This document shows positions 1-9,154 of a DNA stretch of 64,000 nt, in pieces (within the stretch, counting starts at the first letter, position 1; each line of letters starts with the position of its first letter). Position numbers and translations under genes: made by a program. Source of the stretch: Clostridia bacterium (lineage in GTDB: Bacteria > Bacillota > Clostridia > Lachnospirales > Lachnospiraceae); assembly GCA_910574255.1 (NCBI GenBank), contig CAJTAK010000003.1:326589-390588 (forward strand), written 5' to 3'. The notes beneath the pieces were generated by a model that saw nothing but the letters and a program-made list of their open reading frames with translations, did no database searches and had not been told where the DNA came from.

Positions 1-422
1 TCCTCCAGCACACCGGCTTTTAAAGCGGTAATCATAGAAGCGATTACGATAAAGACGCTTTCACTGGGCGCAGGCATATGTGTTTCTGCTTTACCAATGG
101 CCAGAAAAACAATGACAACAAAGGCAGGCAAGAGAGTGGATAAAAGAATGCCCCAGCCTTGGATGTTCCATGTGATTTTGAAATCACTCATCTTCAAATG
201 CAGAGCTTTGTTTGTGTAAAGCCAAAAGAGAAACGCGGTAACAAAAGTACAGCCCAACATTCTCAATATGACATAGAAACTTGCATTCTGGAATTTGACA
301 AGTGAAAAAAGCCGGTCAAAAATGATACTGTTCGCCAAATCTCCAGCCAAAAACAACAGAAAATAGGCAGCGATGTTTACAAGCGTTTTAGATGTCGAAA
401 AGGAAGGAAATTGCGTTTCCAT
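1..422 (-). CDS. CPBP-family intramembrane protease, C-terminus outside window
   Basis: I translated this reading frame by hand from the ATG at 420-422; it stays open to the left edge (about 140 residues). It starts METQFPSFS and is strongly hydrophobic with three or four membrane segments (roughly residues 15-35, 48-68, 88-108). The last visible residues, about 128-140, read ITALKAGVLEE, which resembles the start of the Glu-Glu motif (EExxxR) of CPBP/CAAX-type membrane proteases. In Firmicutes such proteins are often linked to bacteriocin immunity or prenyl-protein processing. The rest of the active site is not in the window, so the family call rests on this motif and on topology. The gene points away from the kinase-like gene's stop at 486 with a short gap. 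Function is inferred only at family level. Confidence 0.55.
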   Translation of the reverse strand, partial: METQFPSFSTSKTLVNIAAYFLLFLAGDLANSIIFDRLFSLVKFQNASFYVILRMLGCTFVTAFLFWLYTNKALHLKMSDFKITWNIQGWGILLSTLLPAFVVIVFLAIGKAETHMPAPSESVFIVIASMITALKAGVLE

Positions 423-485
423 CAAATAGCCCCCTTGGTTTGAATTTTGAACATGTAGATTGATCACTCAACAAACTGGAATTTA

Positions 486-1040
486 TCATTGCGAATGTTC
501 AGCCAAATATTTCAGAAATTCTTCTGTTTTTGACCAGTACAAAATCCCCCAATTTTCAAAATTCCATTCTTCCATATAATCGTTACATTCAAAATCAATA
601 TAATATATCAATCTGTTCTGCACCACAAAATTTGTGGGAAAATAATCAATGTTGGTGTTTGCGGGATAGAGCAGACTGCACATATCTTTTATCTGTTCTA
701 TGTATTCGTTTTTCATACAATCAGATTTTACAAGTTCATATATGGTTCTGCCCTCGATATATTCTTTCAAAATCCTTTCATTCACTATATCAACATCTAT
801 CATTTCGGGGATTCTGATACCAATTTTTTTCAGTCTATTATAATCATTTATCTCTGCCTGAATCTTATTGCCAAACTGATAATAACTGCATGGCTCGTGA
901 TGTATCTGCTTTAAAACATACTGTTGCTCTCCATCGCTTGCTAAATAAGAATAACCGCCTTTACCTTTTCCCAAAAGCCCAATAATCTTATATTCTTTTC
1001 CATTTACGAGTAATGTGTTAGGCATATTTACGTCAACCAT
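486..1040 (-). CDS. Small protein-kinase-fold protein
   Basis: The 184-aa protein shows kinase-fold signposts: a glycine-rich loop LLGKGKGGYSYLA near residues 20-32, an invariant-type lysine in YVLKQIH, a catalytic-loop-like IDYFPTNFVV and a metal-binding DFE in YYIDFECN. The order fits a minimal Ser/Thr kinase or aminoglycoside-phosphotransferase-like enzyme. The usual HRD is replaced by a weaker loop, so activity is uncertain. I chose the ATG at 1040 because GGAGG sits 6-7 bases upstream; a longer open frame to 1340 exists but has no ribosome site and overlaps the next gene's coding sense. It lies 22 bases downstream of the 176-aa gene and is probably co-transcribed with it. Substrate unknown. 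Confidence 0.6.
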   Translation of the reverse strand: MVDVNMPNTLLVNGKEYKIIGLLGKGKGGYSYLASDGEQQYVLKQIHHEPCSYYQFGNKIQAEINDYNRLKKIGIRIPEMIDVDIVNERILKEYIEGRTIYELVKSDCMKNEYIEQIKDMCSLLYPANTNIDYFPTNFVVQNRLIYYIDFECNDYMEEWNFENWGILYWSKTEEFLKYLAEHSQ

Positions 1041-1062
1041 TTCTATACCTCCAAATTCCAGT

Positions 1063-1593
1063 TTACCGTTTCCATTTATCCAGCTTATACCCCTTCTGCT
1101 CCAATCTGGCCCGGAAAGCCTCCAAAAAGTCCAGGAACCGTTCCTTTTCTTCCGGCTGATGGATGTTCTTGGGGCCATACATGGTTTTGCTGCTGGTGCC
1201 GCCAATGTCCAGCAGTTCCCCAAAACTGCCGTAGTCCTTTCTGTACTCCAGACAGGCTTTGGTGATCTTAGGGTCATAAGACACATTGACAATACTGTCC
1301 ATATCGAGGAACACCGCCTCCGAGTGGTTCTCCAGCGCACTGTCCACCTGGATCAGCACAATGCAAAAATCACTTCGCCGGTAGCCCATAACATAGAAAC
1401 AGAACGTGGTAGTATTAGTATCAAAGACAAATCCTTCCTCAAATTTGGAAGAATACATACAGGCGTAGAGAACTTCGTAGCTGTCGCCATCCTTCACAGT
1501 TTCGTTAAAAATCTCCCGCAGCCGTTTTTTCTTCGCCGCGCAGTCTGCCGGATCGTACTCCGGCGCTTTCGGTTTTCTGGAAAACAGTCCCAT
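1063..1593 (-). CDS. Hypothetical cytosolic protein (176 aa)
   Basis: I do not recognise a named family. The protein begins MGLFSRKPKAPEYDP, is rich in charged residues, has no signal peptide or membrane segment, and ends with a basic helix (LDKWKR). A run of beta-prone segments in the middle (TTTFCFYVMGYRRSDFCIVLIQVD) suggests an alpha/beta fold. The start is supported by AGGAGGAACC just upstream. It is followed after a short gap by the kinase-like gene in the same direction, so the two may form a two-gene unit. The surrounding DNA contains gene fragments, consistent with an accessory location. Confidence 0.5.
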   Translation of the reverse strand: MGLFSRKPKAPEYDPADCAAKKKRLREIFNETVKDGDSYEVLYACMYSSKFEEGFVFDTNTTTFCFYVMGYRRSDFCIVLIQVDSALENHSEAVFLDMDSIVNVSYDPKITKACLEYRKDYGSFGELLDIGGTSSKTMYGPKNIHQPEEKERFLDFLEAFRARLEQKGYKLDKWKR

Positions 1594-1685
1594 GATTGGT
1601 TCCTCCTAATCTAAATTATTTACAAGGCTAATATTGTAACAGGCAATTGTCACAGAAATGTTACAAGCGGCTGGATTTTGAAACT

Positions 1686-1838
1686 TTATCTGCGGGGCAG
1701 AAATATGGAAACCATAGAGCCTTGTCCCAGCGAAGAAGTGGCCTTGATGTAGACACCCTGCATGGTGACGGTCTCACGGGCCAGGTGCAGTCCGATGTCG
1801 ATGCCGCCCTCCGGCGTGTACTTTGCGGCGCTTGATAG
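1686..1838 (-). pseudogene. Remnant of a BceS-type histidine kinase C-terminus with internal deletion
   Basis: The minus strand reads AAKYTPEGG followed directly by IDIGLHLARETVTMQG and the C-terminus VSIFLPRR-stop. The intact kinase at 5070-6116 has AVKYTPEGG, about 50 residues containing the DSGKGI box, then GIGIGLYLVREIVTMQG and VFSIFLPYG. So this is the tail of a paralogous kinase with the N-box joined to the G2 box by an in-frame deletion. Both sides of the junction have a GGC repeat, which suggests a short-homology deletion. Nothing upstream of the N-box remains. It is non-functional as a kinase. Confidence 0.75.
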
Positions 1839-1847
1839 CAGGCACAG

Positions 1848-2345
1848 CTATATGTACTCATGGAGCCAATCAATTCCTGGATAAAACGCCCCTGTCCGAA
1901 TAAAATATTCAACTGCCTTGATACCCGTTTCAATATCGGTAAGCGCATGAATTTTGGCAATCGGCGACTGACCTCCGCTTTTAAGATCTGTATATATACT
2001 TTTGTCTGAAAAATCCATTTTGCTGACCTGGCCGGCAGTATCCACAAATGCAGGATTATAAGAAAAATAAGTGTTTTCTCCCAAATCGCCCCAAAACCAG
2101 ATTGCGATCCATTTGCCGTCACAGTTTACTTCAAGCCAATTATCCTCTCCGCATGGGTCTAAGAATAAATAAATATTGATTCCACTGGGAATTTTCTTTA
2201 AGACCTCCGCTATCACCTGTTCTGTGATTTTTTCTCCATGATATTCCTGATAGGGCGGGTCAAAATATTCAATGTGCTGAACCTTGATTGCTTGAGAGTC
2301 AAACGGCGGAATATATGCTTGCTTTGGAATCATCTGCGATTTCAT
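1848..2345 (-). CDS. Imm1-like immunity protein (putative)
   Basis: 165 aa, acidic, no membrane segment. The C-terminal part (ALTDIETGIKAVEYFIRTG followed by FYPGIDWLHEY) resembles the closing helix and G-x-P-x-x-x-W pattern of Imm1-type immunity proteins, which neutralise deaminase-type polymorphic toxins. The centre holds WLEVNCDGKWIAIWFWGD, a beta-strand/turn pattern also typical of that family. No matching toxin is nearby, so it could be an orphan immunity gene. The start is backed by AAAGGAG 8 bases upstream. Family assignment is from remembered motif shape only; a profile search is needed. Confidence 0.45.
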   Translation of the reverse strand: MKSQMIPKQAYIPPFDSQAIKVQHIEYFDPPYQEYHGEKITEQVIAEVLKKIPSGINIYLFLDPCGEDNWLEVNCDGKWIAIWFWGDLGENTYFSYNPAFVDTAGQVSKMDFSDKSIYTDLKSGGQSPIAKIHALTDIETGIKAVEYFIRTGAFYPGIDWLHEYI

Positions 2346-2453
2346 GATTTTCTCCTTTCATACTTGAACCCCTGTGTTTGTCAGTGTATCTATGGGGGAA
2401 TATGTAAAGCATCACTGCTCTGAGGAAAACATAGCTTTCTGGATATTCTTCTG

Positions 2454-2864
2454 CTAATATGAGCTGTCAAAGTAATTCCCGCTTTTCGGCAGATTCTTGA
2501 ACATATTCATGATCATGTCATATGTCATGGATGAAGTATCAATCTCCAGTTTCTTCCCGTCCTTTAACTTGATTACGGTAACGTTATCACCCACGTAAGC
2601 AACCGTATTATCATCAAGGTACTGTATCATTCCTGTCATTTCCGCAAATTTTTTCACCGGATATTCTCCCGTCTCCTTGCACATTTCCCAAAATTTTTCA
2701 GTATCTTCCCCTGTCATATATGGCTGTTTGCCGTCTATAACATACCATGAGAGACCCGTTGCCGGATCTGTATATTTTGGTGCTGTCAACGCCCATTCTT
2801 CCAATGTCTTGTCTTTGTACCACGTGGTCAGGCCGCTGTCATTTGATACTGTGCCTTGCTCCTG
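2454..2864 (-). pseudogene. C-terminal fragment of an unknown protein
   Basis: An open frame of about 136 codons runs from just after an in-frame TAA (2865-2867) to a stop at 2454. It has no convincing start or ribosome site. The sequence (TTWYKDKTLEEWALTAPKYTDPATGLSWYVIDGKQ) begins as if in the middle of a domain. It contains short repeating beta-strand patterns (TVAYVGDNVTVIKLKDGKKLEI). The most economical reading is the tail of a longer, now truncated, protein. I do not recognise the family. A short upstream frame (MSREKMTTMDL, ending at 2865) may be another crumb. Confidence 0.4.
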
Positions 2865-3110
2865 TTATACTTGTTCGTTGATACATTGTTCTGATAAAAA
2901 TTCTGCTCTATTCCATTTACGCTCTTTTTTCAAATCCATTGTTGTCATTTTTTCACGGCTCATCTGTCGTTCCGAACCGTTCCTGCTCCCTCATAATAAG
3001 TCCGAGCAATCTATTACAAAACGCATTTCCCTACCGCTTCCGCAATCAGGGTGTCCTTCACTTCAATGTCATACCCATGCACTGTGAAATGACTGTTATA
3101 TTCATTGTTT
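2865..3110. other. Gene-poor decayed stretch
   Basis: No supportable gene. Short coding-like crumbs are visible on the minus strand in different frames (TVHGYDIEVKDTLIAEAVGKCVL at about 3030-3095 and MREQERFGTTDE near 2960-3000), interrupted by stops. They look like remains of former genes. I see no RNA gene or clear promoter. Confidence 0.4.
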
Positions 3111-4133
3111 TTACTTAAATCTATACACTGCTATTACAATACATACATTTATTCCAATCACAAGAATATGCTTTTTCCATGTCAGACTTAAATATCCAAC
3201 AAATTCCCGGATAAAAGCATTCAGTGTAAAATACCATTTTGTTTTAGAACCGAAACCCACACATCTTATTCCCTGCCTCTTTGCCAGTATTAACGCCCTG
3301 AACATGTGATAAGCAGTTGTGACAACTATAATTTGTGGATTCTGTTTATTTATCAGTTTTCTCGAAAACCGTAGGTTTTCCTCCGTGGACACAGATTTCT
3401 GTTCCAAAATGACTTTTTCCGCACTTACGCCTTTATCAATCGCATAATCTGCCATAGCTTTACTTTCTGGAATATCCTCTCCTGAACCTTGTCCGCCAGA
3501 CATAATCAGTACAGCATTTGGATTATAGCACAGCAATTCTATTCCTTTTTCAATCCGTGCTGCAAGTAACGGCGTAACCCTGCTTCCAATAATTCCTGCC
3601 CCCAGTACAATAATGTAATCTGCGTTTCTTTTCTTTTTTAAGTGAAGAAGATTGAGCACTGCGGAAAGTGAATACACTGCCAGCACCAACAATATATATA
3701 CTACTATGAAACTAATAATTTTATACAGCATTGTACCTAATGTATTCTTTCCCAAGTTTCCAATTACCGGCCAGACCGCCAGATAAATACATAACAGAAC
3801 AGAAAACAACATTGATAATAGATTTGTCGGTTTTATTCCTTCATGTCTAATAACTCTTACCCCTTCTATAAAGAACACAAGAATCAAAGCCACTGGAAAC
3901 AAAGCCACACTGCCTACTGCTAAAACAAACATAACAATCAGTATTCCAATCACTAAAGCATGCGCTGCCAGCCATTCTGAACATTGGTATAAGACAAACA
4001 ACAAAAATATCGCCAGACACATCATCATAATCAAAAACGAGGCTCCACTCCATAATGTTCTGGAATCATGAAACATAATTCCTGCGAATATGCAGACTGA
4101 AACAAAAAATACAAAAAATGCAAACTGCCACAT
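3111..4133 (-). CDS. YdcF/ElyC-family membrane protein (DUF218)
   Basis: 340 aa. The first about 170 residues form six or so membrane helices. The C-terminal half is the DUF218/YdcF domain: DYIIVLGAGIIGSRVTPLLAARIEKGIEL, MSGGQGSGEDIPESKAM, and SVSTEENLRFSRKLI, ending in a last membrane helix (ILVIGINVCIVIAVY). Proteins of this shape are implicated in envelope or vancomycin-related phenotypes, but their biochemical role is not firmly known. Start ATG at 4133 has AAGGAG upstream. It follows, in the same direction, the truncated FtsX-type permease and is probably a separate unit. Confidence 0.85.
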   Translation of the reverse strand: MWQFAFFVFFVSVCIFAGIMFHDSRTLWSGASFLIMMMCLAIFLLFVLYQCSEWLAAHALVIGILIVMFVLAVGSVALFPVALILVFFIEGVRVIRHEGIKPTNLLSMLFSVLLCIYLAVWPVIGNLGKNTLGTMLYKIISFIVVYILLVLAVYSLSAVLNLLHLKKKRNADYIIVLGAGIIGSRVTPLLAARIEKGIELLCYNPNAVLIMSGGQGSGEDIPESKAMADYAIDKGVSAEKVILEQKSVSTEENLRFSRKLINKQNPQIIVVTTAYHMFRALILAKRQGIRCVGFGSKTKWYFTLNAFIREFVGYLSLTWKKHILVIGINVCIVIAVYRFK

Positions 4134-4225
4134 AATATACTCCTTATGCCATCTTGCAGCCAGACTATCAAGCTGCCTGCAAAATGGCAGAAAATATTTC
4201 TAAATAATAACATTTCCCATCCTTG

Positions 4226-5047
4226 CTAAGCCATGTCATCTCTAAGTGCATCAATAATATTTTCTTTCCTGATTTTGCTGGTAGCATACAACATTGTAAT
4301 AAAAACAATACAAAATACACCTAATATGCTGATTATCATGCTTTGCCACGGAAAACGATACGAAAATCTTTCAAGCTGTTCATTCGTAACCAGCCCTTTA
4401 TAAATCAGCCATGAAAGAATACCTGCAATCGGCACTCCAAACAGAATCGTGCGCAATCCATAAAAGAAACACTCGAAATTCATCATCCGGTTAAAACCAT
4501 GTTCCGACATTCCAACCGAACGCAGCATGGCAAGTTCCCGCCTCCTGATGCGGATGTTTGTTGAAATCGTATTAAATACATTTGCAACCGCAATCAATGA
4601 AATCATAGCTCCAAAGGCGTAAATAAACACATCTACAACAAAAGTGATGCTCCGGAACAGATCAACTGCGGAAGATAGATTTATAAGCGTATAATCATAG
4701 GCAATCCCCGCATCTGTAATTTCAGACTGAATCTGCGCCATTGTCTGCGTAGGCGTATCTGTCCAAAAAGTCAGACCTGATTTAGTAAGTCCCGTTAATC
4801 CGTCAAAATCAGCGTTCATTGACCATGGAATCACCATAAAAAATAAGTATTCCGGTGTAGAATCAAGCGGAAGCGTATCTAACGGATAATTATCCACCAC
4901 GGTTACACAGACTGTTTTTGCCATTCCCCAGTCCAGAAGGTCATTTTCCCCCACATCAGAATAAATGGTAAATTCCATCAAAGCGTTTTCATCGTTGGGA
5001 ATTATACCACGTCCAATAAGGAAAACGAGTTTGGATGATATAATCTT
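4226..5047 (-). pseudogene. Truncated FtsX/BceB-type ABC permease (C-terminal third)
   Basis: The frame is open from an in-frame TGA (5048-5050) to the stop at 4226. It encodes the C-terminal module of an FtsX-type permease: a GRGIIPNDENALMEF segment typical of the extracellular domain, then a membrane helix, the cytoplasmic motif IRIRRRELAMLRSVGMS, and two more helices ending in KIRKENIIDALRDDM. The N-terminal half and the partner ATPase gene expected downstream of a Bce-type sensor kinase are missing. The junction lies about 20-30 bases after the kinase stop at 5070. So the transporter part of a Bce-type resistance module has been deleted. A translated remnant could start at TTG 4981 or ATG 4978, but function is unlikely. 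Confidence 0.7.
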
Positions 5048-5069
5048 TCACTCTCCCGTTTCCGGAATT

Positions 5070-6116
5070 TTAACCATAGGGAAGGAATATGGAAAATACA
5101 GAGCCGTATCCCACAGCGGAAGATACCTTGATATAGCCGCCCTGCATGGTGACGATCTCACGAACCAGATACAGCCCGATGCCGATGCCGTCCACATCGT
5201 GTACTTCCTCTTCCCGGTAGAAGCGTTTGAAGATCATGCCCTGTCGGTTTTCCGCAATTCCCTTCCCACTGTCCGCAATGTCGATTTTCACATACAGCTC
5301 CCAGCTTTGGACGGTGACGCGAATCGTGCCGCCCTCCGGCGTGTACTTTACAGCATTATCCAGAATATTGAACAGGGCCTCGCCGGTCCATTTCCTGTCA
5401 TGGGCCAGCGCCAGATCAGGCGGGCAATCCACACTTACATGAATATTTTTCTTTTCGGCGTTAAGCAGGATACCGCCCAGCGCCGCCGCAAGGGTATCAT
5501 AGAGCGGCTGTATTTTTCTGTCCAGAGAAATCACGCCGGTTTCCAGCCGGGAGGTCTTTATCATAGCCTGCATAAGAAAATCCAGCTTATCAAGCTGTCC
5601 GCTGGATGCCTGTAAAAACTCCCGCTGTTTTTCCTCCGGCACGGACTGTTCAAGCAACGTGGCGTTTACCATCTGGAGGTTGGCAATCGGCGTTTTCACC
5701 TGATGGGATATGTCGGAAATCAGTTCCTGCAAATCAGCCCGGTCCTTCGCCACACGCTCCCGATTCTCCCGCATGACTTCATACAGACGCAGCAGCCGAT
5801 GATTGATTTTGTAAAACAGATTTTCTTCCTCATGAATTTGCGGCGGTGGGGCCGCCCCATCCAGCATATCATCCATCGTCCGGCAAAGGCTGTCCGAAAA
5901 TAATACCAGCTTGCGGCGGAGAAACGCCACAAAAACAGCAACGCAGGCAAAAACCAGAATGGTAAACAGCAGGCCCAGCCAGACAAGAATCAGGTTCCCG
6001 GTAAGCAGATACACCGTAGCAAGGGCAGCCAGCGAAATGCCACATAAAAAGGCAGTCCCTATGGCACAGGCCCGGTTGACAGAAAGCCCTTTCACTTTTT
6101 CAGCCCTCCAATCCAC
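5070..6116 (-). CDS. BceS-type sensor histidine kinase
   Basis: 348 aa. Two closely spaced membrane helices (about residues 16-37 and 42-64) with almost no extracellular loop are typical of intramembrane-sensing kinases that work with Bce-type ABC transporters. The HisKA box is DISHQVKTP with phosphoacceptor His138. The ATP-binding domain shows NILDNAVKY (N box), DSGKGI (G1) and GIGIGL (G2). The ATG at 6116 overlaps the end of the response regulator by 25 bases, so the two are translationally coupled. The transporter it should sense through is truncated just downstream, so it may now be an orphan. It is the intact counterpart of the kinase remnant at 1686-1838. Confidence 0.9.
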   Translation of the reverse strand: MDWRAEKVKGLSVNRACAIGTAFLCGISLAALATVYLLTGNLILVWLGLLFTILVFACVAVFVAFLRRKLVLFSDSLCRTMDDMLDGAAPPPQIHEEENLFYKINHRLLRLYEVMRENRERVAKDRADLQELISDISHQVKTPIANLQMVNATLLEQSVPEEKQREFLQASSGQLDKLDFLMQAMIKTSRLETGVISLDRKIQPLYDTLAAALGGILLNAEKKNIHVSVDCPPDLALAHDRKWTGEALFNILDNAVKYTPEGGTIRVTVQSWELYVKIDIADSGKGIAENRQGMIFKRFYREEEVHDVDGIGIGLYLVREIVTMQGGYIKVSSAVGYGSVFSIFLPYG

Positions 6117-6775
6117 ATATAGCCCATGCCGTAAACTGTTTTGATATATTGCAGGCCGTCCACTTCAATTTTACCCCGGATGCGGCTGATCGTAACCGTC
6201 AGAGTGTGTTCATCCACAAAATTTTCGTCCGCATCCCACAGCTTTTCAAGAAGCATCTGACGGGTCAAAACGATTTTGGGATTTCTCACCAGCACTTTCA
6301 GCAGTCTATATTCTAGCGGCGTAAACGTAATTGACTCCCCGGACAGTTCTGCGGTCAGCTCCGAGAAATTGATGGACAGCGTACCGTCCGCATAGCAGTC
6401 GCCGCCTGTCTGCTTTTGGATGCGGCCAAGCAGAGCCGATATCTTTTTACGGAATACACTGATGGGAAAGGGTTTTGTTACATAATCATCCGCGCCCAGC
6501 TCAAACCCTTTCAGCATATCGCTTTCCATGTCATTTGCCGTCAGAAAAATCACAGCAGTATCAGGGCGGCGCTCCTTGATCTGTTCGCAGAAATCAAACC
6601 CGTTTCCATCCGGCAGGTTCACATCCAGCACAATCAGGTCATAGTCCTGCGCTTCAAAGAAACGAACCGCCTCCGCACTTGTCACAGCGGAATCTACAGT
6701 ATAGCCGGACGCAGAAAGATTGTAGCACAGTGTATTGTTCAAAAGCCGGTCATCCTCCACCACTAAGAGCCGCAT
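6092..6775 (-). CDS. OmpR/PhoB-family response regulator
   Basis: 227 aa. The N-terminal receiver domain has the acidic pair ED at residues 7-8, phosphoacceptor Asp51 in VLDVNLPDG and the conserved Lys in DDYVTKPF. The C-terminal winged-helix domain shows SGESITFTPLEYRLLKVLVRN and ends with TVYGMGYMWIGG. It should be phosphorylated by the overlapping kinase and activate resistance or envelope-stress genes. Start at ATG 6775, with the intergenic region to 6866 as promoter space. Its former target operon probably included the now truncated permease. Confidence 0.92.
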   Translation of the reverse strand: MRLLVVEDDRLLNNTLCYNLSASGYTVDSAVTSAEAVRFFEAQDYDLIVLDVNLPDGNGFDFCEQIKERRPDTAVIFLTANDMESDMLKGFELGADDYVTKPFPISVFRKKISALLGRIQKQTGGDCYADGTLSINFSELTAELSGESITFTPLEYRLLKVLVRNPKIVLTRQMLLEKLWDADENFVDEHTLTVTISRIRGKIEVDGLQYIKTVYGMGYMWIGGLKK

Positions 6776-6865
6776 ACGTTCACATCCTTCCAGTTCTATT
6801 CTTCTATCATGGATAGTATCATTGAAATGTTACGAAAATCTCACAAGAAAAAATTATATCATATT

Positions 6866-7525
6866 TTACTTTATTTGTGTCAGCACTCCCATATCCATCT
6901 CATACACCCTATCACAGAGCAGCCTGATGTCCTCCCAGTTATGACTGATGATGAGGATTAGCTTTCCCTCCTCTTTCAGCCCAAGCAGAAGTTTTCGTAT
7001 CTCTTCCACGCCGTGATTATCCAGTCCATTCATGGGCTCGTCAAGGATAATCAGACTGGGATTTTCCATGATAGCCTGTGCAATACCCAGCCGCTGGCGC
7101 ATCCCCAGGGAATATTTCCCAACCCATTTCTTATCGTCAGGGTCAAGACCAACCATGGTGATGCACTCCCTGATCCGCTCCTTTCCAGCCACATTTCGGA
7201 TGGAGGCAAGATATTTTAAATTCCGATATCCGGATTCTCTGGGCAAAAATCCTGGTGTCTCGATGATGAAGCCAATATCCTCGACAAATTCCACATCTCG
7301 CCCGACCTGTTTTTCTCCGACCCATATCTCACCTTCCGTGACAGACATAAACCCGCAGAGGCACTTGATCAGCACCGTCTTCCCAGAACCGTTCCTTCCC
7401 ACAATCCCATAAATCCCCCGCTCTGGTATCTCCAGATTAATGTCCTTCAATACCGTCTGCTCCTCTATTGTCTTAGAGACATTTTTAAAGATAATCCTTC
7501 TGCCATTCATTTTTGCTGTCCCCAT
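6866..7525 (-). CDS. ABC transporter ATP-binding protein
   Basis: 219 aa, a complete nucleotide-binding domain: Walker A GRNGSGKT, Q-loop region near IIETPGF, signature YSLGMRQRLGIAQ, Walker B LIILDEPMNGLD and switch His in ISHN. It is the last gene of a four-gene leftward operon and its start (ATG 7525) overlaps the end of the 281-aa permease by 19 bases. Together with the two membrane proteins it should form an exporter or immunity-type ABC transporter. The substrate cannot be told from sequence; bacteriocin self-protection or peptide export are the usual roles for this layout. Confidence 0.9.
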   Translation of the reverse strand: MGTAKMNGRRIIFKNVSKTIEEQTVLKDINLEIPERGIYGIVGRNGSGKTVLIKCLCGFMSVTEGEIWVGEKQVGRDVEFVEDIGFIIETPGFLPRESGYRNLKYLASIRNVAGKERIRECITMVGLDPDDKKWVGKYSLGMRQRLGIAQAIMENPSLIILDEPMNGLDNHGVEEIRKLLLGLKEEGKLILIISHNWEDIRLLCDRVYEMDMGVLTQIK

Positions 7526-8352
7526 TTCTTTATTTTTTTAGTTCCCGACCCCAGGCAAATCACAATAAAAAGCGTGATTGTCACTGCAAAGAACACCACC
7601 GCATATTCCAAAGATACGCCATAAGACAGGTTGTTCCCTGACATCACCTTCAATTGTGCCAACGTCACCGGCGAGAAAAGGTACGCCTTTGGTGTCCATG
7701 AATTGTAGATCATTACATCCAGAAATACAAAAAAAGATGCCACCAATATCCCTGTCATCTTTTTTGTGATGTAATTGAACAAATAGACCACCAGCCCCAT
7801 CCATGCAACGCACGCCCACTCAAGCAGGAAGCTGATTGCAGTCGCCTCCACAGGCGAAAATACACCGACAATATAAGCAAACACCGTAAACGGTACACCA
7901 TACTGATTCCCCGCGTTTGTCCTTGCCAGCGTCCCCCAGATGATTCCCCAGTCGCCGCTAAACCTGGTTTGTGAAAGCAGGCTGATAACACTAAACACCC
8001 ATATAACCCCCACAAACAAAAATGAAGATGCCAGAATATACAGTACATTACCCAACTGCCATGAAAATCTCCCGGAACGTTGAATAATATAGTAATGAGC
8101 CTTCCCTTCAAAGGGCGCTGTGCTAAACAGAAAAACCGCACTCACCAGAAAAACCATCTGGCAGATATAATCATTTATCAGATGTGGAAAAGCCCACGGA
8201 CTCACTTTCTCTGAGGCCGCCTGCGCCAGATCAGCCACCGGCTCCAGATAGGAATAGATAAACACAGCAAGAATCATGAACAGAATCAGCACCCTGACTT
8301 GCACTAATTCCTGCTTTAGCTGAAAGCAAAATACCCGAACTCCCTTACTCAT
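7507..8352 (-). CDS. ABC transporter membrane subunit
   Basis: 281 aa with about six membrane helices, beginning just after a short basic N-terminus (VRVLILFMILAVFIYSYLEP) and ending with a helix (FVIC) and a lysine-rich tail. No catalytic motif. It overlaps both neighbours: its start lies 8 bases inside the upstream permease gene and its end overlaps the ATPase start. This tight overlap supports a stoichiometric complex. The fold resembles ABC-2-type permeases. Substrate not known. Confidence 0.75.
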   Translation of the reverse strand: MSKGVRVFCFQLKQELVQVRVLILFMILAVFIYSYLEPVADLAQAASEKVSPWAFPHLINDYICQMVFLVSAVFLFSTAPFEGKAHYYIIQRSGRFSWQLGNVLYILASSFLFVGVIWVFSVISLLSQTRFSGDWGIIWGTLARTNAGNQYGVPFTVFAYIVGVFSPVEATAISFLLEWACVAWMGLVVYLFNYITKKMTGILVASFFVFLDVMIYNSWTPKAYLFSPVTLAQLKVMSGNNLSYGVSLEYAVVFFAVTITLFIVICLGSGTKKIKKWGQQK

Positions 8353-9154
8353 TCTTCACCCTCCCTTTCAGCTTCCGGTAAAACAGGACGCCAAATCCCA
8401 CAGTCAGTCCCAACACCACCAACGCAGAACACAAAATGGTGAGCCGATCCGTACCGACGGAGCTTCTGCCCTGCAGCCATAAATCCAACCGGAGTCCAAC
8501 AGGAATCTTCAAAACAAAATAAGCCCGACCTGTCAAAAAGGACAGAATCAAAGGAGAGGCCGCCGTCACATAGATATTAGGGAAATATGACGATACCAGC
8601 AAAGCTGCCGTTGCCCATAACCCTCCGGTCAAGAACAAAAGGAAGATAACCGCTGTAAAATAACCGGCAACATTACCCTGCAACAAAAATTCATAAAAAG
8701 GAAAAGCTTCTGTCTCCGGCAATCTGGCTCGATGAAACAACTGAATAAAAGAATTTGCCAAAAGGATAAAGGCAATCCCACCTGCCGATACCGGAAGAGC
8801 TCCTGAGAGGAACGTTGTAAGCACCTTGGACATGCAGTATTTCTTCTTCCCTGTTTTCATAAGCAGCATCCTCAGCATATTCGTATTGTATTCCTCACAA
8901 AAACTTACTGCATAGGGAAGCGCCGCCAGCATTGGAACCACATAGATACCATAAAAGCCGCCAAATATAAAAGAATTACACCAATAATAGTATACATCCA
9001 CAGTCTCAGGGGAGGTCCACATAAATGGTATTTGGTTCCAGGTGTCCAGGCAGATACACAGCACAACACCAACCGGCACAAGAAAAAATCTCACTGTCAG
9101 ACTTCTCTTAAATTCGGCACCAAGCAGGCGGGGCAATACCCTGTTATTCTCCAT
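8345..9154 (-). CDS. ABC transporter membrane subunit
   Basis: 269 aa, about six membrane helices with a first helix at residues 18-34 and a cytoplasmic lysine/arginine tail (KLKGRVKNE). It shares general architecture with the 281-aa protein immediately downstream, suggesting the two form a heterodimeric channel served by the single ATPase. Its start overlaps the end of the lipoprotein gene by 11 bases. No recognised signature beyond topology, so the family is given only as ABC-2-like permease. Confidence 0.72.
   Translation of the reverse strand: MENNRVLPRLLGAEFKRSLTVRFFLVPVGVVLCICLDTWNQIPFMWTSPETVDVYYYWCNSFIFGGFYGIYVVPMLAALPYAVSFCEEYNTNMLRMLLMKTGKKKYCMSKVLTTFLSGALPVSAGGIAFILLANSFIQLFHRARLPETEAFPFYEFLLQGNVAGYFTAVIFLLFLTGGLWATAALLVSSYFPNIYVTAASPLILSFLTGRAYFVLKIPVGLRLDLWLQGRSSVGTDRLTILCSALVVLGLTVGFGVLFYRKLKGRVKNE

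Noticed and set aside
486..1340. Longer 284-aa version of the kinase-like protein
   Set aside because: Its first 100 codons overlap the 176-aa gene in another frame and have no start signal; the ATG at 1040 has a good ribosome site.
1015..1614. Plus-strand open frames through the first 30 kb
   Set aside because: They are shadows of minus-strand genes with atypical composition (Cys/Leu/Ser-rich) and no ribosome sites.
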